Origin: an uncultured Verrucomicrobiota bacterium
GTDB lineage: Bacteria; Verrucomicrobiota; Kiritimatiellia; RFP12; UBA3636
Length of the DNA: 43,736 nt
NCBI GenBank assembly: GCA_946534105.1
Contig: CAMNCG010000006.1
Span: 1-43,736 of the forward strand
Direction: 5' to 3'
The position numbers and the translations under genes were made by a program. Positions 1 to 7,743 of this stretch are shown here, in pieces; positions within the stretch are counted from its first letter, which is position 1; each line of letters starts with the position of its first letter. Below the pieces are notes generated by a model, which did not search any database, was not told the origin of the DNA, and was given only the letters and a program-made list of their open reading frames with translations.

Positions 1-153
1 GCCGAGGATCGACTCCAGTCGCTGCCCGTGCTTGGACGGCGCGCGCGTGCGCGGTGCCGCGGCGCGCGAGCCGCGGCACTGCAAGTCGGGACGGTAGCGG
101 TACCGGCAGGCGCGGCGGCCGTGGCCGGTGTTGCGGGAAAGACCGTAGGACAT
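1..153 (-). CDS. Partial hypothetical protein (N-terminal 51 codons)
   Basis: On the minus strand an ATG at 153 opens a frame that runs without a stop to the window edge. The visible residues are rich in Arg (begins MSYGLSRNTGHGRR) and I recognise no family. The support is positional: a near-consensus sigma70 promoter at 229-257 fires in this direction, about 70 nt before the ATG. No clear Shine-Dalgarno sequence precedes the ATG. The frame could be a chance opening in GC-rich DNA. Confidence 0.3.
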   Translation of the reverse strand, partial: MSYGLSRNTGHGRRACRYRYRPDLQCRGSRAAAPRTRAPSKHGQRLESILG

Positions 154-228
154 GGCGGAACGGGGTTGGAGGGTTGTGAAATCGAAGGCGAGGCGCTGGC
201 GGAAAAAGTGGTGGAGCAAGCGGGAAAA

Positions 229-257
229 AGAATAAACAACAACCGGGAATTTGTCAA
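229..257 (-). promoter_or_regulatory. Leftward sigma70 promoter
   Basis: Read on the minus strand, TTGACA (252-257) is followed by exactly 17 nt and then TATTCT (229-234). This is one of the best -35/-10 matches in the window. It would start transcription near 222, toward the partial ORF at 1-153. Confidence 0.6.
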
Positions 258-261
258 TTGT

Positions 262-307
262 AGAAAAAAACTAATAACAAAGAAATAATTCATCGAGAAT
301 TCGGTGA
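262..307 (+). promoter_or_regulatory. AT-island plus AGAATTCGGTG box, copy 1
   Basis: An A/T-rich tract (262-293) in otherwise GC-rich DNA leads into the box CGAGAATTCGGTGA (294-307). The same arrangement recurs at 6791-6848 and 43603-43663. The box lies about 58 bp upstream of the leuC extended -10. The function is unknown; an UP-element or a regulator site is possible. Confidence 0.5.
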
Positions 308-361
308 AACAAAGGGGAGAGGATGGGAGGGAGGGGGTGGTGCGCGACGGGAACGGGGTTG

Positions 362-370
362 TGGTAGACT
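362..370 (+). promoter_or_regulatory. Extended -10 promoter of the leuC-type gene
   Basis: TGG (362-364) is followed by TAGACT (365-370), an extended -10 element without a clear -35. It predicts a leader of about 33 nt before the ATG at 410. Matching boxes occur at 6889, 18929, 28931 and 43197. Confidence 0.5.
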
Positions 371-409
371 TGGTTCCCGACGCGCGACAACAACGCGTCG
401 AACGACGAC

Positions 410-1708
410 ATGAAACAGACCCTTACCGAAAAGATCCTCGCCCGCGCGGCGGGAAAGCCGGCCGTGACGCCGGGAGAAAACATCTGGGCCAAGATCGACG
501 TGCTGCTGACGCACGACGTGTGCGGTCCGGGCACGATCGGCGTCTTCAAGCGCGAATTCGGGGAAAACGCCAAGGTCTTCGACCGCGAAGGGGTCGTGAT
601 CATTCCCGACCACTACATCCACACGCGCGACGAAAAGGCGCACCGCAACGTCGCGACGCTGATCGATTTCGCGAAGGAGCAGGACCTGCCGTACTTCTAT
701 CCGCCGTGGAGCAAGGACTATTGCGGCGTCTGCCACGTGGGTCTGCCCGACAAGGGCCACGTTCGTCCTGGCGAGACGATCGTCGGCACGGACTCGCACA
801 CGTGCACGCACGGCGCGCTTGGCGCCTTCTCGACCGGCATCGGCAACACCGACGCCGGGTTCGTGATGGGCACGGGCAAGATGCTCGTGAAGGTCCCGGA
901 GACGATCCGCATTGTGCTTTCCGGAAAGAAGCCGGACTACATCGCGGGCAAGGATGTCATCCTGCGCATCATCGGCGACCTCGGCACCGGCGGCGCGACG
1001 TACTGCGCGATGGAGTTCACCGGACCCGGCTGCGCGGAGCTTTCGATCGAGGACCGCATGACGATCTGCAACATGGCGGTCGAGGCCGGCGCGAAGAACG
1101 GCATCTTCGCTCCCGACGGCAAGGCGCTCGAATACGTCCGCGCCCGAACGTCGAAGCCCTTCACCCCCCTGTACGGCGACCCGGACGCGCCGGTGAAGGC
1201 CGAATACGCGTACGACCTTTCGACGCTCGTCCCGTGCGTCGCGAAGCCCCACTGCCCGGACCGGTACGCGCCGGCCGCCGAGTGCGGCGACGTGAAGCTC
1301 GACCGGGCCTACATCGGCTCCTGCACGGGCGGCAAGATCGAAGACTTCGAAATGGCTGCGCGCGTGCTGGACGGGCGCAAGGTCTCGATCGACACGTTCC
1401 TCGTCCCGGCCACGGTTGAAGTGGCCGAGGCGCTCCGCACCCGCGAAATCGGCGGGAAGACGTGGGAGCGCATCTTCGCCGAGGCGGGCTGCATTCCCGT
1501 CGCCGCTCCCGGCTGCGCCGCATGTCTCGGCGGTCCGGTGGACACGTTCGGCCGTACCCACGGAAACGAGGTCGTGATCTCGACGACGAACCGCAATTTC
1601 ATCGGCCGCATGGGTTCCAAAACAGCCCCGATCTACCTCGCGAGTCCACTCACCACGGCCGCGTCGGCGATCACGGGGCACATCACGGATCCTCGCGAGT
1701 TTCTCTGA
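410..1708 (+). CDS. leuC: 3-isopropylmalate dehydratase/homoaconitase-type large subunit (aconitase family)
   Basis: This is a 432-residue [4Fe-4S] hydro-lyase. The cluster ligands are visible as C305 (SCTGG) and C369/C372 (GCAACLGG). The conserved GTDSHT motif is at 126-131 and is followed by GALGAFSTGIGNTD. The length fits the compact LeuC/HacA/DmdA-like class, which isomerises 2-isopropylmalate in leucine synthesis or acts on homoaconitate or dimethylmalate; sequence inspection does not settle the substrate. This family needs a separate small swivel subunit (LeuD), and none is adjacent: the next gene downstream runs the other way. No clear Shine-Dalgarno sequence precedes the ATG. A strong terminator follows at 1729. 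Confidence 0.88.
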   Translation: MKQTLTEKILARAAGKPAVTPGENIWAKIDVLLTHDVCGPGTIGVFKREFGENAKVFDREGVVIIPDHYIHTRDEKAHRNVATLIDFAKEQDLPYFYPPWSKDYCGVCHVGLPDKGHVRPGETIVGTDSHTCTHGALGAFSTGIGNTDAGFVMGTGKMLVKVPETIRIVLSGKKPDYIAGKDVILRIIGDLGTGGATYCAMEFTGPGCAELSIEDRMTICNMAVEAGAKNGIFAPDGKALEYVRARTSKPFTPLYGDPDAPVKAEYAYDLSTLVPCVAKPHCPDRYAPAAECGDVKLDRAYIGSCTGGKIEDFEMAARVLDGRKVSIDTFLVPATVEVAEALRTREIGGKTWERIFAEAGCIPVAAPGCAACLGGPVDTFGRTHGNEVVISTTNRNFIGRMGSKTAPIYLASPLTTAASAITGHITDPREFL

Positions 1709-1728
1709 TTCGCAGTCCGGGAAAACGG

Positions 1729-1770
1729 AACGCCCCGGCGCGACCTGGCCGCACCGGGGCGTTTGTTTTT
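1729..1770 (+). terminator. Rho-independent terminator after leuC
   Basis: Perfect 10-bp arms AACGCCCCGG (1729-1738) and CCGGGGCGTT (1754-1763) are followed by TGTTTTT. The hairpin separates leuC from the convergent oadB and may act in both directions. Confidence 0.85.
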
Positions 1771-1787
1771 GCGCTGCGGCGCGGTGC

Positions 1788-3326
1788 CTACGAGCCGAGC
1801 ATGCGGTAGAGGATGCCGGCGGCGACCGCCGAGCCGATGACGCCCGCGACGTTCGGGCCCATGGCGTTCATGAGGAGGAAGTTCGTCGGATCCGCTTCGA
1901 GGCCGACCTTGTTGGAGACGCGCGCGGCCATCGGGACCGCCGAGACGCCGGCCGAGCCGATGAGCGGGTTGACCTTCTCCTTCACGAAGAGGTTCATGAG
2001 GCGGGCCATGAACAGGCCGCCCATGGTGCCCACCGCGAAGGCGACGACGCCGAGGATCATGATGCCGGCGGTCTGGCCGGTCACGAACTTCTCCGCCGCG
2101 AGCTTCGAGCCGACGGCGATGCCGAGCATGATCGTCACGATGTTGCAGAGGGCGTTCTGCATCGTGTCGGAGAGGCGGTCCACGACGCCGCTTTCCTTCG
2201 CGATGTTGCCGAACATGAGCGCGCCCATGAGCGGAACGGCGGAGGGGAGCAGGAGGCCGCAGAGGATGACGACGACGAGCGGGAAGACAACTTTTTCGAT
2301 CTTCTTGACCGGGCGAAGCTGCTTCATGTGGATCTTGCGCTCGGCTTCCGTGGTGCAGAGCTTCATGAGCGGCGGCTGGATGACGGGCACGAGCGCCATG
2401 TAGCTGTACGCCGCAACGGCGATCGGGCCGAGGAGGTCCGGCGCGAGCTTGGTGGTGAGCCAGATCGACGTCGGGCCGTCCGCGCCGCCGATGATGCCGA
2501 TCGAGGCGGCGTCGCGAAGAGAGAAGTGGATGCCGGGGACGAACTGGTCGAGGCACACGGCGCCGAGGAGGGCGGTGAAGATGCCGAGCTGCGCGGCGCC
2601 GCCGAGGAGCAGCATCTTCGGGTTGGCGATCAGCGGGCCGAAGTCCGTCATCGCGCCGACGCCGAAGAAGATGAGGATCGGGAAGAGACCGGTGTCGATG
2701 CCCGCCTGAAAGATGACGGAGAGAAAGCCTCCGGCCGTGACCTGGCCGCCGACCATCTGGAGGCCGCCGTTCACGATCTGGCCTCCGGTCATGATCGTCG
2801 GCGTCGTGACGCCGGCGAGCGGGACGTTGGCGAGGAGGCCGCCCATGCCGATCGGGAAGAGCAGGAGGGGTTCGAAGCCCTTCACGAAGGCGAGGTAGAT
2901 CAGGAACACGCACACGACGATCATCAGAAGCTGGCCAAGGCCGTACGGCATGCCGAAAAGCATGTGCACGTCGTGCCCGGGCACAAACGCGCCCTTCTGG
3001 TCGTAGTAGCCCTGTTCGATGCCGTAGGAGAGCGTGCCGGTCGGAATCCCGTTTTCGTCGCGGTCCACCATGCGGAGCGCGCGCTCGTCGGTGATGCCGT
3101 CGATGCCGGACGCCTTGTCGCCGGAGACGTAGGGGCGCGGCACCGCCGTGAGGAATCCGTAGATGCCGGAATCCTTCCACATGCCGCCCGCGCGCTCGGC
3201 AAGCTGACCGATCGAGAGGGCGTCGGGGTCCGAAGGCTCCGCGTTGGCGGCGGGCTCCTGCGCCCGCGCGGGGAAGACCGTGCAGAGCGCGGCGAGGGCC
3301 GCAAGGAAAATCGTTGTCTTTCTCAT
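1788..3326 (-). CDS. oadB: Na+-translocating decarboxylase beta subunit (oxaloacetate decarboxylase type)
   Basis: This 512-residue membrane subunit couples decarboxylation of carboxybiotin to Na+ export. The OadB core starts near residue 130 and holds many hydrophobic segments. It carries the family landmarks [13 protein letters not shown] (about 224-236) and GGADGPTS (280-287), and the C-terminal block around [13 protein letters not shown]. The first 125 residues are unusual: a signal-peptide-like start ([22 protein letters not shown]) and a polar stretch precede the core, so the protein is longer than the roughly 430 residues usual for OadB. The ATG at 3326 is chosen because it starts this signal-like segment. 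It is the last gene of oadG-oadA-oadB, 89 bp after oadA. Confidence 0.92.
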   Translation of the reverse strand: MRKTTIFLAALAALCTVFPARAQEPAANAEPSDPDALSIGQLAERAGGMWKDSGIYGFLTAVPRPYVSGDKASGIDGITDERALRMVDRDENGIPTGTLSYGIEQGYYDQKGAFVPGHDVHMLFGMPYGLGQLLMIVVCVFLIYLAFVKGFEPLLLFPIGMGGLLANVPLAGVTTPTIMTGGQIVNGGLQMVGGQVTAGGFLSVIFQAGIDTGLFPILIFFGVGAMTDFGPLIANPKMLLLGGAAQLGIFTALLGAVCLDQFVPGIHFSLRDAASIGIIGGADGPTSIWLTTKLAPDLLGPIAVAAYSYMALVPVIQPPLMKLCTTEAERKIHMKQLRPVKKIEKVVFPLVVVILCGLLLPSAVPLMGALMFGNIAKESGVVDRLSDTMQNALCNIVTIMLGIAVGSKLAAEKFVTGQTAGIMILGVVAFAVGTMGGLFMARLMNLFVKEKVNPLIGSAGVSAVPMAARVSNKVGLEADPTNFLLMNAMGPNVAGVIGSAVAAGILYRMLGS

Positions 3327-3346
3327 GGGAATGCTTTCGTGTTTCG

Positions 3347-3398
3347 CGCCGCCGGGGCGGCGCATCCGGCGGCCGCGCGGCGCGGCGGGCGCCGCGCC
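3347..3398 (-). other. Two GC hairpins between oadA and oadB
   Basis: CGCCGC/GCGGCG (3347-3352 and 3357-3362, loop CGGG) and GGCGCGGC/GCCGCGCC (3379-3386 and 3391-3398, loop GGGC) form two short perfect stem-loops in the 89-bp gap. There is no U-tract, so they are more likely mRNA processing or stability elements than terminators. Confidence 0.45.
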
Positions 3399-3415
3399 GG
3401 AGCGGCCGGGGGACG

Positions 3416-5251
3416 CTACGCGACGGTGAAGAGCGTGTCGCCCGCGTTGATCTTGTCGCCCTGGGCCACGGAGATCGAGACCGTTCCGGCCTTGGTGGCC
3501 TTCATCGGCATTTCCATCTTCATGGACTCCATGACGAGCACTTCGTCGCCTTCGGCGACCTGCTGGCCGTTCTGCGCGGTGATGCGCAGCACGAGGCCGG
3601 GCATCGGGGCCTTGAAGGGCTCGCCGGCGCCGGCGGCCGCGGGGGCGGCGGCGGGGGCGGCCGCGAGGCCGTCCTTCACGGAGTAGGAGTAGGCCTGGCC
3701 GTTCACCGTGGCGCTGCCGTCCGCGCCGAAGGAGACGCCGTAGGCGGTGCCGTTCACGGTGACCGTGAAGTCCTTGCCGCCGGAGGCGGCGCCGGCCGCG
3801 GGGGCCGCGGCCGCGGCGGCGTTCTTGCGGACGCCGTTGGGGGCCTTGGACGGATCCTTGAGGAAGGCGATGCCCTTTTCGAGGCAGGAGGCGGCGATGA
3901 AGACGTTTTCGTCCGTGACGGGGAGCCCGGCGTCCTTGAGCATCTTCTCGGCGGCGGCGCGGCCCTTCTTCGGGTCGGCGTTGTTGATCTCGAGTACGGT
4001 CTTCGTGGTGGGCTGGAGTCCGAGCGCTTCGGAGGCGATCTTGACGATTTCCGGATCGGGCGCGACGGGGGTCTTGCCGAAGTAGCCGAGGACCATCTTG
4101 CCGTAGCCGGGGGCGATCTTCTTCCACTTGCCGAACATGGCGTTGTTGAGCGCCTGCTGGCCGTAGAACTGGGAGACCGGGGTGACGGAGGTGCCGAAGC
4201 CGCCGAGGCGGACGCAGTCGTACATCTCGGCGATCATCGCGTCGTACTTGTCCATCATGCCGAAGTCGCGCAGCATCTGCGTGTTGGCGGTGAGGGCGCC
4301 GCCGGGCATCGGGGACCAGACGATCGAGGGGCTCACGGACATCGCCTCCGGCGGGAGGAAGTAGTCCTTCATCTGCTCCTTGAAGACGGCCTCGGCCTTG
4401 CGGACCTTCTCGATGTCGATGCCTTCGAGCTCGAAGCGGTCGTCGCCGTCGAGCGCGTGCCACATCGTGATGATGTCGGGCTGGCAGGTGCCGCCGGACA
4501 TGGGCGCCATGGAGAGGTCGAGGCCGTCCGCGCCGCCTTCGAGCGCCGCGAGGTAGCACGCGATGCCGTTGCCGGCCGTCTCGTGGGAGTGGAACTGGAT
4601 GTGGACGTGCTTGCCGGGGAAGGCCTTTTCGAGGACCTTGCGGGCTTCCTTCATCGTCTCGCGGACGGTCGCCGGCGTGGAGGTGCCGGAGGCGTCCTTG
4701 AAGCAGAGGCGGTCGAAGGGGATCTTCGCGTCGATGATCTGCTGCACGCGCGAGGCGTAGAACGCGGGCGTGTGGGTGCCCTGGTTGTCGACCCCCGGGG
4801 GCAGGCCCATCATCGTCACGACGACCTCGTGCTTGAGGCCGGCGTCGTGGATGCACTGGCCGGACCACTTGAGGTTGTTGACGTCGTTGAGGGCGTCGAA
4901 GTTGCGGATCGAGGAGATGCCGTGCTTCTTGAACGTCTCGGCGTGCAGCTTGATCATGTCGGAGGGCTGCGAGTCGAGGCCGACGACGTTCACGCCGCGG
5001 GAGAGCGTCTGCAGGTCGGCGTCCGGACAGGTCTTGCGGAACTCGTCCATGACGTCGTAGGCGTCCTCCTGGCAGTAGAAGTAGCACGCCTGGAAGCGGG
5101 CGCCGCCGCCCGCTTCGAACCAGCGGATGCCGGCGTCGTACGCCGCCTTGACGGCGGGCATGAAGTCCTTGGAGAAAACGCGGGCGCCGATGACGGACTG
5201 GAATCCGTCGCGGAACGCCGTGCACATCACTTTGATTTGCTTTTTGGCCAT
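3416..5251 (-). CDS. oadA: Biotin-dependent carboxyltransferase/decarboxylase alpha subunit (OadA type)
   Basis: This 611-residue protein has an N-terminal carboxyltransferase TIM barrel, a conserved PYC/OADA domain, an Ala/Pro-rich linker (about 500-550) and a C-terminal biotinyl domain with ESMKMEM; the biotinylated Lys is near residue 578. Metal and catalytic landmarks are RDGFQS near the N-terminus, FKDASG and the HSHET block. The start of the barrel ([10 protein letters not shown]) departs from the canonical TLRDAHQS form seen in the second carboxyltransferase at 26839, so this is a divergent clade and oxaloacetate as substrate is inferred. The ATG at 5251 (MAKKQIKV) is preferred over an upstream in-frame ATG because an AGGGG lies just upstream. 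Confidence 0.88.
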   Translation of the reverse strand: MAKKQIKVMCTAFRDGFQSVIGARVFSKDFMPAVKAAYDAGIRWFEAGGGARFQACYFYCQEDAYDVMDEFRKTCPDADLQTLSRGVNVVGLDSQPSDMIKLHAETFKKHGISSIRNFDALNDVNNLKWSGQCIHDAGLKHEVVVTMMGLPPGVDNQGTHTPAFYASRVQQIIDAKIPFDRLCFKDASGTSTPATVRETMKEARKVLEKAFPGKHVHIQFHSHETAGNGIACYLAALEGGADGLDLSMAPMSGGTCQPDIITMWHALDGDDRFELEGIDIEKVRKAEAVFKEQMKDYFLPPEAMSVSPSIVWSPMPGGALTANTQMLRDFGMMDKYDAMIAEMYDCVRLGGFGTSVTPVSQFYGQQALNNAMFGKWKKIAPGYGKMVLGYFGKTPVAPDPEIVKIASEALGLQPTTKTVLEINNADPKKGRAAAEKMLKDAGLPVTDENVFIAASCLEKGIAFLKDPSKAPNGVRKNAAAAAAPAAGAASGGKDFTVTVNGTAYGVSFGADGSATVNGQAYSYSVKDGLAAAPAAAPAAAGAGEPFKAPMPGLVLRITAQNGQQVAEGDEVLVMESMKMEMPMKATKAGTVSISVAQGDKINAGDTLFTVA

Positions 5252-5310
5252 GTTGAACCCCTGCTCTGAGGGTCGTTTGGTGGTTTGGGTTGGTTGAAGG
5301 GGGAAATGCG

Positions 5311-5345
5311 GAAAGCCGCCTTCCGGTTCCCGGACGGCGGCTTTC
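5311..5345 (-). other. Intergenic hairpin between oadG and oadA
   Basis: Perfect 10-bp arms GAAAGCCGCC (5311-5320) and GGCGGCTTTC (5336-5345) lie directly after the oadG stop. No U-tract follows in the direction of transcription. An attenuator or an mRNA-processing stem that sets subunit ratios is possible. Confidence 0.55.
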
Positions 5346-5349
5346 GGCT

Positions 5350-5580
5350 TCACGCGCGCTTCTGCAGCGCGGCGGCGATCGCGAGGGCGATTTCGGCGCC
5401 CTTGGGACCGGCTTTCGGGGCGGCGGCCTTGGGCTTCGCGGGCTCGGGATCCGGCATCATGAACGCGAGTTTCGGCACGAACAGCTTCGACGCCGAGAGG
5501 ACGAGCGAGAGGAGGATGAGGAACGCGAAGACGGTTCCCATGCCGACTCCCATGAGCAAAAACGCCTTGGTGATTTCCAT
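5350..5580 (-). CDS. oadG: Oxaloacetate decarboxylase gamma subunit-like membrane anchor
   Basis: This 76-residue protein has one N-terminal membrane helix (about 6-30, [19 protein letters not shown]) and a Pro/Ala/Lys-rich tail. That is the usual form of OadG, which anchors OadA to the beta subunit. Identity rests on the topology, the GVGMGTVF-like helix and its place as first gene of oadG-oadA-oadB. It is preceded by a good promoter at 5623-5651 on the same strand. Confidence 0.85.
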   Translation of the reverse strand: MEITKAFLLMGVGMGTVFAFLILLSLVLSASKLFVPKLAFMMPDPEPAKPKAAAPKAGPKGAEIALAIAAALQKRA

Positions 5581-5622
5581 GACTGGTTTCGGATTCCGGG
5601 TGGGGTGAAAAAGTTGCGTGGC

Positions 5623-5651
5623 ATCATATCAAAAACACGATGAAAAAACAA
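5623..5651 (-). promoter_or_regulatory. Promoter of the oadGAB operon
   Basis: On the minus strand TTGTTT (5646-5651), a 17-nt spacer and TATGAT (5623-5628) form a promoter. The spacer ends in TGA, giving an extended -10. Transcription would start about 35 nt before oadG. Confidence 0.65.
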
Positions 5652-5674
5652 ATGCGGTTTTCGCCGGGGCGGCG

Positions 5675-5683
5675 TGGTATTCT
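5675..5683 (+). promoter_or_regulatory. Extended -10 element upstream of apbE
   Basis: TGG (5675-5677) plus TATTCT (5678-5683) faces right, about 100 bp before the apbE start and divergent from the oad promoter. No good -35 is visible. Confidence 0.4.
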
Positions 5684-5783
5684 TCTCGGACGCGGGAGCG
5701 TTTTTCCCGGTGTTTCGGAGGTGGAAAATGGTGGTCGAAAGCAACTTTTCCGGTGCCGGAGCGGACCATTGGGAGTGGAGCGC

Positions 5784-6740
5784 ATGATGGTCCGGACCGT
5801 AGCGGTCGCGCTCGTTTTCGTCGCCGCGGCGCTCATGGCTGTGGATGAGCCTGTTGCGTTCGAATGGGCGGCCATGGGCACGACGATGCGGCTCCTCGTG
5901 CGTGGTGGCGGCGCGCGGGAGGCCGGCGAGGCGATGTTCGCCGCGGCGAGGGCGGCCGTCGAAGCCGTCGAGGCGGAGACGAGCGCGTTCCGGCCGGACG
6001 GCGCGGTCTGCCGCGTGTCGGCCGCCGCCGGGAGCGGGGAATGGATCGCGACGGGACCGGCGTTCGACGCCGCGCTCGACGCCGCGCTCGACGTCGCTGC
6101 GAAGACCGGCGGCGCCTTCAATCCGCTCGTCGCCCCGCTCCTGGCGGCCCGGGGATTCGGCAGGGGGTCGGTTTCCCGCCCGTCGGACGACGCCGCGCTG
6201 CGCGATCTTTCCGCCGTCGAACGGCGGCCGGGCGCGTGCCGGCTCGCCCGAAGCGGCATGGCGCTGGACCTCGGCGGCGTCGCGAAGGGGCTCGGCGCCG
6301 ACCTCGCCGCCGCGGCCGCGCGCGCTGCGGCGACGAACGAATTCCTCCTCGACGCCGGCGGAAATCTCGTCGGCCGCGGCGCGTGGAGCGTCGGCGTGCG
6401 CGACCCGCGCGGAGCGGCCGACGCCCTGCCGCTACGGGTCTTTCCTCTGCCCGGCGGAACGGCCGTTTCCACGTCCGGCAACTACGAGCGCCGCGCCGTG
6501 GCGCCGGACGGCACGGCCGCCGGGCACGTCTTCGATCCGCGCACCGGGCTTCCGGTCGGCGGCGATGTTCTCCAGGCAACCGCCGTGGCGCCGAGCGCAG
6601 TCTTGGCCGACGCCTGGAGTACCGCCCTGTTCGTTCTCGGTCCGGAACGCGGTCGTGCCGCCCTTTCCGGCGAGAACGTCGCCGCCCTCTGGGTCCTCGC
6701 GGCGCCCGATTCCTCCCTCCGGTTCGAAACCGGACCGTGA
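5784..6740 (+). CDS. apbE: FAD:protein FMN transferase (ApbE family)
   Basis: ApbE covalently attaches FMN from FAD to Thr/Ser of extracytoplasmic flavoproteins such as NqrB/C and RnfG/D. The roughly 318-residue product has a signal sequence (MVRTVAVALVFVAAALMA), no lipobox Cys, and the family motifs DLGGVAKGLGAD, LLDAGGNL and HVFDPRTGLP. The ATG at 5784 is chosen because GGAG lies 8 nt upstream and the signal sequence begins there; an upstream in-frame ATG at 5640 would add a non-hydrophobic extension. No obvious flavinylation target (RNF, NQR or FMN-binding domain) is encoded in the window. Confidence 0.9.
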   Translation: MMVRTVAVALVFVAAALMAVDEPVAFEWAAMGTTMRLLVRGGGAREAGEAMFAAARAAVEAVEAETSAFRPDGAVCRVSAAAGSGEWIATGPAFDAALDAALDVAAKTGGAFNPLVAPLLAARGFGRGSVSRPSDDAALRDLSAVERRPGACRLARSGMALDLGGVAKGLGADLAAAAARAAATNEFLLDAGGNLVGRGAWSVGVRDPRGAADALPLRVFPLPGGTAVSTSGNYERRAVAPDGTAAGHVFDPRTGLPVGGDVLQATAVAPSAVLADAWSTALFVLGPERGRAALSGENVAALWVLAAPDSSLRFETGP

Positions 6741-6790
6741 CGGTCGATGCCGGGTCGTCGGAAAACAGACGGAAAACGCCCGATCGAAAA

Positions 6791-6848
6791 AAATGAATTT
6801 AATAAATATCTTTATTGAAATAAAATATTTATGCGAGAATTCGGTGGA
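6791..6848 (+). promoter_or_regulatory. AT-island plus AGAATTCGGTG box, copy 2
   Basis: An almost pure A/T tract (6791-6832) leads into the box GCGAGAATTCGGTGGA (6833-6848), as in copy 1 at 262-307. It is about 45 bp upstream of the extended -10 of the HAD gene, with purine-rich DNA between. Confidence 0.5.
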
Positions 6849-6888
6849 AGCATGGGGGAGGAGAGAGGAAACGCGGAGGCGAAAACGG

Positions 6889-6897
6889 TGGTAGAAT
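6889..6897 (+). promoter_or_regulatory. Extended -10 promoter; predicted leaderless start of the HAD gene
   Basis: TGG (6889-6891) plus TAGAAT (6892-6897) is a strong extended -10. Only 9 nt separate it from the ATG at 6907 and no Shine-Dalgarno sequence is present, so the mRNA probably begins at or within a few nt of the start codon. Confidence 0.55.
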
Positions 6898-6906
6898 CCG
6901 CGGACC

Positions 6907-7707
6907 ATGAAAACCGTACGCGACATCGACTTGTTCCTTCTCGACATGGACGGGACGATCTATCTCGGGGACCGGCTCTTCGACTGCACGAAGCCGTTTC
7001 TCGAAACGGTCCGTTCCCTCGGAAAGCGCTACGTCTTCCTCACCAACAATTCTTCGAAGGACCGCACGGCCTACGTCGAAAAGCTCGGGCGGCTCGGCAT
7101 CGAGGCCGTTCCCGACGAAGTGTTCACGTCCGGCGAAGCCGCCACGCTGCGTCTCCGCCAGACGCATCCGGGCGCTTCGGTCGCCGTGTTCGGGATGCCG
7201 ACGCTGGAGCGCGAGTTCGAAAACGCGGGGTTCCGGCTCGTCGAGCGCGAACCGGACGTCGTGCTGCTCGGCTTCGACCAGCGTTTCGACTACGCCAAGA
7301 TGACGCGGCTGTGCGACCTCGTCCGCGAGGGCCGTCCGTACGTCGCGACGCATCCGGACTTCAACTGTCCCGTGGACGGGGGCTTCATCCCCGACATCGG
7401 CGCCGTCATCGCCTACGTGAAGGCGTCGACCGGCCGCGAGCCGGACGAAATCGTCGGCAAGCCCTATCCCGGCATCGTCGACGCCGTCGTCGCCAAGTAC
7501 GGGGTTCCCAAGGAACGCCTCTGCATGGTCGGTGACCGTCTCTACACCGACATCGCGCTCGGCGCGCGCGCCGGCATTTCGGCGGCGCTCGTCCTTTCCG
7601 GCGAAACGTCGGAGGCGGACGCCGCCGTTTCCCCGCACAAGCCGACCTGGACGTTCCGCGACCTCGGCGGCATCCGCGACGCGCTCCTGGCTCCCGCGGC
7701 CGGCTGA
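6907..7707 (+). CDS. HAD-IIA family phosphatase (NagD/p-nitrophenylphosphatase-like)
   Basis: This 266-residue cytoplasmic HAD hydrolase has motif I DMDGT with nucleophile D13 and acid D15, motif II in TNNSS, motif III Lys in GKPYPG and motif IV GDRLYTD. The C2-type cap and length match the NagD/PGP/AraL-like IIA subclass, which dephosphorylates small sugar and nucleotide phosphates. The substrate cannot be told from sequence. It is convergent with the carbohydrate cluster that ends at 7744. Confidence 0.87.
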   Translation: MKTVRDIDLFLLDMDGTIYLGDRLFDCTKPFLETVRSLGKRYVFLTNNSSKDRTAYVEKLGRLGIEAVPDEVFTSGEAATLRLRQTHPGASVAVFGMPTLEREFENAGFRLVEREPDVVLLGFDQRFDYAKMTRLCDLVREGRPYVATHPDFNCPVDGGFIPDIGAVIAYVKASTGREPDEIVGKPYPGIVDAVVAKYGVPKERLCMVGDRLYTDIALGARAGISAALVLSGETSEADAAVSPHKPTWTFRDLGGIRDALLAPAAG

Positions 7708-7743
7708 CGGCCCTCGGGCGGATTCCGCCCCGTCGCCCGCCGG

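Noticed and set aside
28-288. Rightward 86-codon frame at the window start
   Set aside because: It runs into the AT-rich promoter-like region, has biased Ala/Gly/Arg composition, no ribosome-binding site and no recognisable domain. A leftward promoter lies inside it.
3314-5269. Rightward 651-codon frame opposite oadA
   Set aside because: Antisense shadow; oadA has complete catalytic and biotin motifs.
7716-7730. GGGCGG/CCGCCC hairpin between the HAD gene and the SGNH gene as a terminator
   Set aside because: The stem is only 6 bp with a 3-nt loop and there is no U-tract on either strand.
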